From assembly GCA_910588655.1 (NCBI GenBank), contig CAJUPJ010000008.1, positions 60,691 to 124,690 on the forward strand: a DNA stretch of 64,000 bases, read 5' to 3'. Source of the DNA: an uncultured Lachnospiraceae bacterium. Its GTDB lineage: Bacteria > Bacillota > Clostridia > Lachnospirales > Lachnospiraceae. Of this stretch, positions 44,034 to 51,955 are shown piece by piece. The position numbers and the translations under genes were made by a program. Below the pieces are notes generated by a model. It saw only the letters and a program-made list of their open reading frames with translations. It made no database searches and was not told the DNA's origin. Within the stretch, counting starts at the first letter, position 1; the number at the start of each line of letters is the position of its first letter.

Positions 44034-44855
44034 TTATAATTGTATATCTATTATATGATGCCAGTTTCCTCTCTCACTTTTTGGCGGAAATTTCATATAA
44101 TCCCCATATAATATTTCCAATACCTTGTTATACTCTTTTGGACATTGGAACATCTCCCCTTCAAATTCTAAATTGACAAATTCTTTTAAGCTATCAACTG
44201 GAATAACCACTTTTCCATATCTTAAATCTGGTTCTTTCAAATAAATACATTTTTTATTATTATATAATATCAATGTTTTTTCATATCTTTTTACAATCCA
44301 GTTACGGTTAAAAAGTTTTGATAAAAAAAAGAATGGAAGATACTCTGTCATTTTAAGGACTAATTTTTTTTTCCTCATTCCTAGCCAAGGATAAATGTTT
44401 TCTTTGCATATTAAAACATGTTTATAAAATTCTATTTGTATGCCTTGCCAAATTTGTTCTATTTTTTTATTTGGATAATTGTCATAAGGAAAAATATCAA
44501 TAAAAATGCCATTTTGCATTTTACAATTCTGTGAGATTAATTCAGTAAACACTGTTTTATTTTTTCTTATTTTTGCATATGCATTGGGATAATGATTATC
44601 TGTATAAAAATCTTGGAAAAATAAATAATCTGGTAAACATTTTGATGCTATTTTACAAAATTTATCATAATCTTTTCTAGGCATTGCAACATCAAGATCA
44701 TCGTCCCAAGGAATAAACCCTTTATGCCTTACTGCACCTAAAAGAGTGCCCCCATCAAGAAAATATTGAAGGTTGTATTTATTACAAACTTTAACAAAAT
44801 CTTTTAAAATTTCTAATTGTATAAGCTGTACTTGTCTAAGCAAATCTTTATTCAT
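44034..44855 (-). CDS. LicD-family phosphotransferase
   Basis: 273 residues. The active site is obvious at 33-58: LDGGTLLGAVRHKGFIPWDD followed by DLDVAMPRKDYDKF, the DxD-like nucleotidyltransferase motif of LicD. Downstream: IFIDIFPYDNYP. LicD proteins move phosphocholine or a related phospho-alcohol from a CDP/CMP donor to a sugar. The donor is probably made by the cytidylyltransferase fusion just downstream of it. No choline kinase (LicA) is present. Confidence 0.9.
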   Translation of the reverse strand: MNKDLLRQVQLIQLEILKDFVKVCNKYNLQYFLDGGTLLGAVRHKGFIPWDDDLDVAMPRKDYDKFCKIASKCLPDYLFFQDFYTDNHYPNAYAKIRKNKTVFTELISQNCKMQNGIFIDIFPYDNYPNKKIEQIWQGIQIEFYKHVLICKENIYPWLGMRKKKLVLKMTEYLPFFFLSKLFNRNWIVKRYEKTLILYNNKKCIYLKEPDLRYGKVVIPVDSLKEFVNLEFEGEMFQCPKEYNKVLEILYGDYMKFPPKSERGNWHHIIDIQL

Positions 44856-44924
44856 ATAATTTTCCTTTTATTTGTATTAATAAAAATTAATTTATTACTT
44901 TAATATTTATTCTAAAACTTTCTA

Positions 44925-45719
44925 CTATTTGATTACTTTTGTCTTTTTAATTATTTTATATATAAAAGTATTTTTCAACGAATCTACAATTATACCCCGT
45001 ATACATTTTAGAAACTCAATTATTTTAACTTTTATAAAAGGTTCTCCATAACTTAATGCCATTTTGCTACCTTCTTTATATACATTTAATTTATTTCTGT
45101 CACTTATTCCACCTGATTTAAATTTAGTTAAAACAAAATCTATATATTTAAATTTAACTCCACTTTTGTAAAATCTATAAAGCAGCTCTTTATCCATACA
45201 ATACTTATAATCAATTTTAAATATTCCATACTTGTTATAAATATCTTTTTTTACAAAAGTAGAGGAATGTATAAGAATCATGTTATATAATAATTTATCT
45301 AAATTATGGAGGGGTCTTGAAATATAGCTAAAATTTCTTTTTTTATCAATCCAAAGACAGTTTCCATAAAAAACTCCTGCATTGCTTTTTTCATAATATT
45401 TTTTTAAAATTTTATTTGCATCAGGCATTAACTCATCATCAGCATTAATTATTCCAATTAAATCTCCTGTTGCTTTTTTGATTCCTTTATTAAAGGCATC
45501 GCTAATTCCCCTATCTTTATCAGAACTATAAGTATATCTAATTCCCTTTTCTCTAAACTTTTTTTCATATGAGCAAATTATATTATATGTTCTATCTTTT
45601 GAATTTCCATCAATTATAATATATTCATAAACTGGATTTGTTTGATTTAAAATTGAATTTATTGTTTTATCAATATATTTTTCAGCATTAAGTGATACTG
45701 TTATAATGGATAAATTCAT
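44925..45719 (-). CDS. Family-2 glycosyltransferase
   Basis: 264 residues, GT-A fold: ITVSLNAEKYIDKTINSILNQ, YIIIDGNSKDRTYNI, GISDAFNKGIKKATGDLIGIINADDELMP (donor-binding Asp pair). The end is basic without a membrane helix. Strongly AT-rich, like its neighbours. It likely adds one sugar of the repeat unit; donor unknown. GGAGG precedes the start. Confidence 0.9.
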   Translation of the reverse strand: MNLSIITVSLNAEKYIDKTINSILNQTNPVYEYIIIDGNSKDRTYNIICSYEKKFREKGIRYTYSSDKDRGISDAFNKGIKKATGDLIGIINADDELMPDANKILKKYYEKSNAGVFYGNCLWIDKKRNFSYISRPLHNLDKLLYNMILIHSSTFVKKDIYNKYGIFKIDYKYCMDKELLYRFYKSGVKFKYIDFVLTKFKSGGISDRNKLNVYKEGSKMALSYGEPFIKVKIIEFLKCIRGIIVDSLKNTFIYKIIKKTKVIK

Positions 45720-45763
45720 TATTTTACCTCCAGATATATTTAAAATACATTTTATATATAAGT

Positions 45764-46945
45764 TTAAATATTCATAATATCATCATAAATATTTTCTAAC
45801 ATCTTATAATTAATTGTGGGATTATACTTTTCTTTATACAGCCTGTATGCATTTTCTCCTAAACATTTTGCATCTAATTCCTCAAATTGGTAAATTGCCT
45901 TTATTAGAGAATCTACGGAATTATACTTAAATTTCATACCGGTTTCTTTTTCAACAACCATATGTCCAATATTCCCTAAGTTTGTAGAAATTACTGCTTT
46001 ATGGGCAGCATAGGCTTCAATAACCATCATACCAAAACTTTCATAACATTGTGATGTTACAATTACTGCTTTCGCATTATTTAATTTTTCTAATAACTGT
46101 TTTTTATTTAAATAACCCACAAAATCTATATTACTTCCTGCATTCTTTTTATATTTATCCAATTCTTCACCATTTCCTGCAATAACTAATCTTTTTTCAG
46201 GAATTTTATTAAATGCATTAATTAATAAATCTATTCCTTTGATTTTTTCAATTCTTCCAATAAACAAATAGTATTCTTCTTTACCTGCTTTATAATTATT
46301 TTTAAATAAATCAAATGTAAAATTAGGCTTAATATAAATTTTAGCAGGGGGTATTATAATGTTTTTTTCACTATTAATTTTTAACATCTTTTTTTTATTA
46401 AATTCTGTCAAACAAATATAATTAATTTTACTATAAATACCCGTCATTCTATGAAAATTCATATTTAATACACACGCCAGAGTCTGTATTTTACTGTTTC
46501 TATAACAATTATGTTTTATAGAACACATAAGTCCCTTTTTTACACAATCTTCACAAATATGGCCATCCCTGTAAAAAGTTGCACCTGGACATAAAAAACG
46601 GAAGTTATGCATTGTCTGTACAACAGGGACTTTACAGGCAATTGCAGCATAATATACTGAAGGGCTGATTAAACTAAGTGTATTATGGACATGTACAATA
46701 TCTATACGTTTATTTTTAATAATTCTCTTAATATCGCTATAAGTCTTAAAATTAAAAATTATATTAACAGGAAGCATCAATTTCTGTAAAATATTCATAT
46801 TTTTTAATTCTGAATTATTCCTGCTATATAAAATAACCTTATGGCCATTTTGTTCTAATAATGCTTTTTCATTGGCTACAACTGTATCTTCACCACCAGG
46901 AACTTGATAATAATTATGGACAATTAATACTTTTTGTTTTCTCAT
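45764..46945 (-). CDS. Family-4 glycosyltransferase
   Basis: 393 residues, GT-B fold. N-terminal acceptor domain starts VLIVHNYYQVPGGEDTVVANE. A Cys-rich insert (CPGATFYRDGHICEDCVKKG, then CSIKHNC) is typical of one GT4 subgroup in polysaccharide loci. The donor domain has YYLFIGRIEKIKGIDLLINAF and the E-x7-E motif in ESFGMMVIEAYAAHKAVIST. Donor and acceptor are not deducible. It follows the WecG/TagA-type gene after 12 bp. Confidence 0.92.
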   Translation of the reverse strand: MRKQKVLIVHNYYQVPGGEDTVVANEKALLEQNGHKVILYSRNNSELKNMNILQKLMLPVNIIFNFKTYSDIKRIIKNKRIDIVHVHNTLSLISPSVYYAAIACKVPVVQTMHNFRFLCPGATFYRDGHICEDCVKKGLMCSIKHNCYRNSKIQTLACVLNMNFHRMTGIYSKINYICLTEFNKKKMLKINSEKNIIIPPAKIYIKPNFTFDLFKNNYKAGKEEYYLFIGRIEKIKGIDLLINAFNKIPEKRLVIAGNGEELDKYKKNAGSNIDFVGYLNKKQLLEKLNNAKAVIVTSQCYESFGMMVIEAYAAHKAVISTNLGNIGHMVVEKETGMKFKYNSVDSLIKAIYQFEELDAKCLGENAYRLYKEKYNPTINYKMLENIYDDIMNI

Positions 46946-46957
46946 TATTATCTGCTC

Positions 46958-47752
46958 CTATCTTCCTTTAATATAAGAATTCCAAATAAATTTCGTATTT
47001 GTATGAAAGTATCTCCCAAAAAGCCTCTTTGGGTCTTGGAACAATCTGTAGAACCACTCCATATTACTTCTTTGCATCCATCTTGGTGCTCTCTCAATAT
47101 TTCCTGCAAAATAATCAAACCCAGCTCCTGTGCCAACCATAAAACCTTTTACTTTGCCCTGGTGTTCTGCCATCCATATTTCTTGTTTAGGAGCACCTAA
47201 CCCAACCCATATAAAATCAGGCGCCGTACTATTTATTTTGCAGATTATTTCTTTATCTTCCTCTTCTGTCATTTTCCTGAACGGCGGACTATACATTCCA
47301 GCAATCCGTATTCCTGGATAATTCTTTTCTAAAACATTTTTTAATTTAACAATTGTTTCATTAGTGCTTCCATAGAAAAAATGCTTGTATCCTTTTTTTG
47401 TACTTATTTTAAATACCTCTGCCATATAATCTGGTCCTGTAGTACGGCTCATTTTTCTATATCCACGCTTCTTACCAACAGAAGATAACGGGCCTCCATC
47501 GGGAATTGCCATTATCCCGCCATTCTGTATTGCCTTATATGATTCGTCTTCATATGCTGTAACAGTTGTGTGGACGTTTGACACACACATATAATCTCCC
47601 GACAAACTCTTAATATATTTATTTGTAAATTTGAGAAGCCAGTCCATGTTAATGGCAGCAATTTCAACCCCCATAATATTACAGGTAGGAATTTTTGATT
47701 TATCAACTTTATGAACAAATTTATATATTTCCTGCTGTCTACTTATATCCAT
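46958..47752 (-). CDS. WecG/TagA/CpsF-family glycosyltransferase
   Basis: 264 residues. Motifs: NVHTTVTAYED, AIPDGGPLSSVGKKRG, GLGAPKQEIWMAEH (nucleotide site), GFDYFAGNIERAPRWMQRSNMEWFYRL. In the TagA role the enzyme adds ManNAc to undecaprenyl-PP-GlcNAc, the second step of many wall polysaccharides. So the lipid-linked first sugar is probably laid down by a TagO-type protein encoded elsewhere; none is in this window. Its start overlaps the stop of the degenerate recombinase (TAATG), so the two are translationally coupled. Confidence 0.92.
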   Translation of the reverse strand: MDISRQQEIYKFVHKVDKSKIPTCNIMGVEIAAINMDWLLKFTNKYIKSLSGDYMCVSNVHTTVTAYEDESYKAIQNGGIMAIPDGGPLSSVGKKRGYRKMSRTTGPDYMAEVFKISTKKGYKHFFYGSTNETIVKLKNVLEKNYPGIRIAGMYSPPFRKMTEEEDKEIICKINSTAPDFIWVGLGAPKQEIWMAEHQGKVKGFMVGTGAGFDYFAGNIERAPRWMQRSNMEWFYRLFQDPKRLFGRYFHTNTKFIWNSYIKGR

Positions 47753-48891
47753 TATGAAATTCCTCTTATAAAACTGTCACTTTTTACAAGCCACTGGCCA
47801 TACCTCTCACATACTGCATTAGTCCCTACTCCAAGTACATATGCAACACTGTACAAATCCCCTCCTGCTTGTAAACACATTACTGCAAATGTATCCCTTA
47901 ATCTTTTAAATGTCAGTTCTGGAATCCACGCCTGTTCACCAAGTGCTTTTAAACGGTTCTGTAACGTCCTTCCATCAGGCTGTGGCTGTTTTATTTCCTT
48001 TTTAACAGTTTTTTTATCAATGGACGCCACATATTTTTCTTTTTCTGGCTTTCTTTTTTTTGCTGTTTTCTCTAAAAGCCTGGTTAATTTTTCTGGCATA
48101 ATAAACTCGCGGCATTCACTTTCTGGAAGCTCAAATTCTTTTAAAATTGTTGCTGTATTTTTGCTTCCATTCTTTTGTATGCCATCATTTTTATTTTCTA
48201 TATCTTCTTTACCTTGTTCTTTCTTTTGCTGTACGCGCATTAAATTCCTATGGATATGGATTTTTCCATTTTCCAGGTCTATATCTTCCCATTTAAGACC
48301 ACAAAGTTCTGATAAACTAGCACCTGTGTAAAGAGGAAGCATTACCTGTATCTGTATATCCATTTCCTGCTGCCTGGCTGTATCTGTTAATTGTTGTACT
48401 TCCAGTTCTGATAATGGCATAGCATCTTTTTTATTTTTAATCATATATCCAGCCTTTCCAAATATAACCTCTGGAACAAGCTTCTTCTCTACAGCATAAT
48501 GAAACATTGCCCGTACCATACTTTCCAAAACATATACTGTATATTGTGAAAGAGGGGCTGTTTTCCTGTTTCCTGCCTGCAAAAATCCAAGCAGGGCAGA
48601 CAAGTCTTCCTTGTTAAAAACACCAGCCTGTAATTCCCCTATATATGGAAGAATATACTTGCTTGTATATGCCTGGTAACGTGCATAAGAAGAAGGCCTT
48701 AAAACATTTTGTATATTTGTAAGCCATAATTCTGCCAGTTCTCTTATAAGAAGCTGTTTGTTAATTTCACTACTCACCTTTTTTACAAAATGTGAAAATG
48801 GATATTCCATATATATTTCTTTATGTGCACTATCAGCATAAAAATCATCTTTTTGCTGGAGAATATAAGTATTTTCCATTTTCTGTGTCAT
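47752..48891 (-). CDS. Tyrosine-recombinase-like protein with degenerate active site, first gene of the polysaccharide operon
   Basis: 379 residues. An N-terminal SAM-like core-binding domain (SSYARYQAYTSKYILPYIG, residues 68-86) and a catalytic-type domain follow, with a charged insert at about 220-310 (KKEQGKEDIENKNDG, KKRKPEKEKY). Compared with normal integrases the first Arg of the box TGxRxxEL is Ser192 (TGASLSELCGLKW). The HxxR pair is K329xxR332, and the LGH box is LGV (Val355). Arg332 and Tyr364 remain. It is therefore unlikely to cut DNA well by itself and may bind DNA or regulate. AAGGATG precedes the ATG. Between it and the invertible segment are 63 bp. Recombinase-like genes often head variable polysaccharide loci in gut bacteria. 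Confidence 0.82.
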   Translation of the reverse strand: MTQKMENTYILQQKDDFYADSAHKEIYMEYPFSHFVKKVSSEINKQLLIRELAELWLTNIQNVLRPSSYARYQAYTSKYILPYIGELQAGVFNKEDLSALLGFLQAGNRKTAPLSQYTVYVLESMVRAMFHYAVEKKLVPEVIFGKAGYMIKNKKDAMPLSELEVQQLTDTARQQEMDIQIQVMLPLYTGASLSELCGLKWEDIDLENGKIHIHRNLMRVQQKKEQGKEDIENKNDGIQKNGSKNTATILKEFELPESECREFIMPEKLTRLLEKTAKKRKPEKEKYVASIDKKTVKKEIKQPQPDGRTLQNRLKALGEQAWIPELTFKRLRDTFAVMCLQAGGDLYSVAYVLGVGTNAVCERYGQWLVKSDSFIRGIS

Positions 48892-48954
48892 ATGGCATCC
48901 TTCTTTCTTGTAAAATGCACTGTAGTTTTGCTATTATAAATTACGGTTTAATAC

Positions 48955-48982
48955 TACAACATAATAAAAATAATGTTGTAAA
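48955..48982 (+). repeat. Left inverted repeat of the invertible segment
   Basis: Twenty-eight bases beginning TACAACATAATAAAAATAAT, ending GTTGTAAA. Identity to the reverse complement of 49225-49252 ends exactly at both edges: 48954 and 48983 do not match. Confidence 0.92.
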
Positions 48983-48996
48983 CCTGATACTATGGA

Positions 48997-49025
48997 ATAA
49001 TATCATATTTATTTTTACTTTTCAA
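48997..49025 (-). promoter_or_regulatory. Promoter inside the invertible segment, facing the polysaccharide operon
   Basis: On the - strand TTGAAA (49025-49020), a 17-bp spacer that ends in TGA (extended -10), then TATTAT (49002-48997). Transcription would start near 48990 and cross the left inverted repeat before reaching the recombinase-like gene at 48891. A second weaker candidate (TTGGAA-17-CATAAA) lies further right in the same direction. So the orientation in this window reads as ON. Confidence 0.6.
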
Positions 49026-49224
49026 GGTCTTTTATGAAAAAACTTTTATGTTTTGAGTGGTGCTTATTTCCAAAAATAATATAGAAATAATACATTTATA
49101 CTACAAATGTTTAAATATATACCACTAACATATTATACTAATATATGTAAATAAATAGCTATAATCATTATATTTTCAAACATTATAATTTTATATATTA
49201 CATATTTTATACACTTCTGTGTTA

Positions 49225-49252
49225 TTTACAACATTATTTTTATTATGTTGTA
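49225..49252 (-). repeat. Right inverted repeat of the invertible segment
   Basis: Exact inverted copy of 48955-48982; it ends 11 bp before the stop codon position of the intact recombinase gene. Confidence 0.92.
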
Positions 49253-49262
49253 TTTTCTTTTT

Positions 49263-50111
49263 CTATGTTCCTACTACAAAATCCATTTCATCCATATGTT
49301 TCTGGTACTCCTTGCTTGTTGTCATTATATAAACCCTTGTTGTTTCAATGCTGCTGTGTCCAAGTATATCTGCAAGTTTTGCTATATCTTTACAAGTGTT
49401 GTAAAATGTTTTTGCAAATAAATGCCTTAAATTATGTGGAAATACTTTTTCCTGTTCTACACCCGCTTCTTTGCACAATGATTTCATTTCACGCCATATA
49501 TTACTACGGTTTATTGGTTTGCCACTTCTTGTACAGAAAACCACACCATTTTTTGTTCCATTTTTATGTATGTAATACAAAAGTTTTATCTGTAGTGCTT
49601 TTGGTATGAGAATTTGACGTTCTTTTCCTTTGCAATATACGTTAACTGTACCTTCATTTACACTTTTAACTGTTATAAAAGCAAGCTCACTTACTCTTAG
49701 CCCAATTGCACATAATGTCTGTATAAGCATGGCAAGCTGTATCTTGCCAGATTTTTCTGCCGCCGCCACCAGTTTTTTGTACTCTGCTTTTGACAAATCC
49801 ATATTGTTTGGCATAAAAGCCTTTTTCTGCACTTTTATTGTTTTTATCTTTAAGTCATTCCATCCCATAAACTGAAAAAAGCAATTGGCAGCTACAAGAA
49901 AAGAATTTATACTGCCAGATTTATAACAGCCTTTATTCTGTAAATATTCTTTATAACTTACTATAAGCTTTTTATCCAGTTCATGCCCGTTTGCGTATTC
50001 TTTTAATTTTTTAATGTCACAAATATATTTACTGACTGTTGCATTGCTCTTTTCTTCTTCATAGAGATATTCCCTGAATTTCTCAACAAGTTTATTTGTT
50101 ACTGTTCTCAT
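49263..50111 (-). CDS. Tyrosine recombinase, intact catalytic residues; candidate invertase
   Basis: 282 residues from the ATG at 50111 with GGAGG 5 bp upstream; a GTG at 50123 is in frame but its codons are part of that site. Residues 1-95 are the core-binding domain (ATVSKYICDIKKLKEYA). All six catalytic positions can be read: Arg139 (IGLRVSEL), Lys163 (CKGKERQ), His226 and Arg229 (FPHNLRHLF), His252 (LGHSSIETT) and Tyr261 (RVYI). Size and form match XerC/D-like phage-type invertases such as those flipping surface-gene promoters. It lies immediately beside the inverted repeats, outside them, so its own gene does not flip. It is therefore the likely enzyme for the switch. Confidence 0.9.
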   Translation of the reverse strand: MRTVTNKLVEKFREYLYEEEKSNATVSKYICDIKKLKEYANGHELDKKLIVSYKEYLQNKGCYKSGSINSFLVAANCFFQFMGWNDLKIKTIKVQKKAFMPNNMDLSKAEYKKLVAAAEKSGKIQLAMLIQTLCAIGLRVSELAFITVKSVNEGTVNVYCKGKERQILIPKALQIKLLYYIHKNGTKNGVVFCTRSGKPINRSNIWREMKSLCKEAGVEQEKVFPHNLRHLFAKTFYNTCKDIAKLADILGHSSIETTRVYIMTTSKEYQKHMDEMDFVVGT

Positions 50112-50365
50112 GATTTCCTCCACTATTACTTTATATTTTTTCCAGGCAAAAAAATAAACCCTTATATTTTCATAAGAGTTTCCAATTCACCAAAATAACC
50201 TTATTTAATTTTCCAAAGACATGAAACTGCTTCTGCATTTTTAATTAAACAGCTTCCCACACTGTACAAGTCTATTTATTCTTTCTTTAGCACATATAAT
50301 ATATCTGCAAATTTATATACCCTCCCCACTATTCGTAACTTATATCTTATATTTATTATATCTTA

Positions 50366-50436
50366 TAAAAACCAGACCAGTGCAGCTGCAGCATAAAAAT
50401 TGCCAGCAGCTTACACACCTGCCTGTTTTACTGGTC
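50366..50436 (-). terminator. Terminator of the DUF1877 gene
   Basis: On the - strand GACCAGT (overlapping the last codons) pairs with ACTGGTC, with an inner GCTGCTGGC/GCAGCTGC stem, followed by TGGTTTTTAT. The rest of the interval between this and the recombinase start (50112-50365) is AT-rich; I see no gene or clear promoter in it. Confidence 0.6.
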
Positions 50437-50967
50437 AACAGTAAACAGCACATACTTTTTCTCTGCTGCTGCCCTCTTCCAGAAAGGAATACTGTTACTA
50501 AACCATTCCCATGTGTAATTAAAGTCCTCTTCACTTATTGGATAACAATAGTCATCTTCATCTATATTGTAATACCATTCCCTGAACTGTTCCTCTGTTA
50601 TTTTAGGAAGTTCTGCTGCCACCCTTGCTACCTGTTCTGGTGTTTTAAGTGTAATAATATCACTTTCCTCACCCTCTGGTGTAATATATTCCCCATTTTC
50701 AAATTCTACGCCATAAAGCGGCTTTCCAGCAAGTACAGCATAACATAAAGGCTGTGTATCTTCATTATAATTCAATTCACCGCCATTAAGTGCACGGTGC
50801 ATTGCATCCCATGCCTTATCTAATTCCTGTGTATACTCTGGATATTCATCAAAAAATATTTCTTCTATTTCTTCATGCATATAATAAGCACGGTCTTTTC
50901 TTGGTACTGCTTCAAGGTTAAGCACCTGCTGCTCATCAAGTGCAAATAAAACTGCCAGACATCCCAT
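50428..50967 (-). CDS. DUF1877 (YfbM-like) family protein
   Basis: 179 residues, acidic. The features of the family are visible: a start MGCLAVLFALDEQQV, then a length-tuned DKAWDAMHRALNGGEL, ITLKTPEQVARVAAELP, and the end WFSNSIPFWKRAAAEKKYVLFTVDQ. Function is unknown; members are often scattered or toxin-immunity-associated. AAGGAG precedes the start. Confidence 0.85.
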   Translation of the reverse strand: MGCLAVLFALDEQQVLNLEAVPRKDRAYYMHEEIEEIFFDEYPEYTQELDKAWDAMHRALNGGELNYNEDTQPLCYAVLAGKPLYGVEFENGEYITPEGEESDIITLKTPEQVARVAAELPKITEEQFREWYYNIDEDDYCYPISEEDFNYTWEWFSNSIPFWKRAAAEKKYVLFTVDQ

Positions 50968-51112
50968 ATTTTTATCTCCTTTATATTGTAAATAATATTA
51001 TAATCAAATTGTAATACATTATGCGTAACCGCATTAATCCTTTGTTATTACTTTTCGTTTATTATTACTCTTTTTTGTTTTTTATATTATTACTTTTTAT
51101 TGTTTACTGTTT

Positions 51113-51949
51113 TTATTGGTTTACTATAACTTCCCCCTTTGAATTACTGTCATCACGTATTACTTCGCAGGCAGATGGTATATAAATATTGCCTGAAAGC
51201 GGATTTTTAATACTAATTACAGGTGTTGTAATTACAGCCTCTGTTTCTGATTTTTCAAAACATAAATCTGCATCATACATTTCACAATTAACAAGTTTTA
51301 ATCCCTTACAGTAGCACAATGGCTGCGTACCAGTAATTTTACAGTTTTCAAATATAACGTTTTCACAGTACCATGCAAGGTATTCACCATTTATAATGCT
51401 ATTTTTTATTGTTATATTTTTAGCGTGCCAGAATGCATCTTTTGTATTAAATATGCAATTTTCAAACACAGAATTTTCTATATACTGGAATGAATATTTA
51501 CCATCCAGGCTTACATTATTAAAGTCCAGCCCTGTTGAACGCATCATAAAATATTCACCTTTTGCAGTGCAGTCTTTCATAGTAATATTATGTACTGACC
51601 ATCCAAATTCTGGTGAAATGATATCACATCCACGCATATTTACACCTTTGCACTCACGCAGGGCTTTTATTCCATAAAGTTTTGAATTTGAAATATCTAT
51701 ATTACTGGAATACCATAAGGCAGCACGGCATTTTTCTGTCATTTCCGAACCTGATATGTTAAGCATGTTATCATGCCAGAATGGGTAACGCAGGTTAAAG
51801 TAACAGTCTGATGCCTGTATATTGTGACATTCCTTTAAAGCACTTTCACCATCTGCTGGCCCGTCAAATGTACATTTGATAACTGACAGGCCGCTGCTGC
51901 CATAAAGTGCCCTTTCCATATCAAATTTTTTATTTTCAATTAATGTCAT
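51113..51949 (-). CDS. DUF3737 family beta-helix protein
   Basis: 278 residues made of repeating short beta-strands rich in Asn, Cys and aromatic residues (for example NLRYPFWHDNMLNISGSEM, FENCIFNTKDAFWHAKNITI, WYCENVIFENCKITG), a right-handed parallel beta-helix. It matches DUF3737, common in Firmicutes; activity unknown. No signal peptide, so it is cytoplasmic. It starts 6 bp after the stop of the phosphoesterase gene, so the two share a transcript. Confidence 0.85.
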   Translation of the reverse strand: MTLIENKKFDMERALYGSSGLSVIKCTFDGPADGESALKECHNIQASDCYFNLRYPFWHDNMLNISGSEMTEKCRAALWYSSNIDISNSKLYGIKALRECKGVNMRGCDIISPEFGWSVHNITMKDCTAKGEYFMMRSTGLDFNNVSLDGKYSFQYIENSVFENCIFNTKDAFWHAKNITIKNSIINGEYLAWYCENVIFENCKITGTQPLCYCKGLKLVNCEMYDADLCFEKSETEAVITTPVISIKNPLSGNIYIPSACEVIRDDSNSKGEVIVNQ

Positions 51950-51955
51950 AAAAAA

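Larger units (their letters stand above)
48955..49252. mobile_element. Invertible DNA segment (inverton) with 28-bp inverted repeats
   Basis: The 28 bases at 48955-48982 are repeated perfectly in reverse orientation at 49225-49252. Each copy is itself dyad-shaped, ACAACAT...ATGTTGT around a short A-rich spacer, as expected for a tyrosine-recombinase core site with two inverted arms. Between them are 242 bp of very AT-rich DNA holding a promoter-like sequence directed leftward. The intact tyrosine recombinase ends 11 bp to the right; the polysaccharide operon starts 63 bp to the left. One flip would turn the promoter away from the operon. Confidence 0.88.

Noticed and set aside
49263..50111. 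Recombinase read as an integrase of an integrative element or prophage
   Set aside because: No attachment-site duplication, tRNA gene, relaxase or phage genes nearby, while paired inverted repeats lie right next to it; an invertase role explains more.
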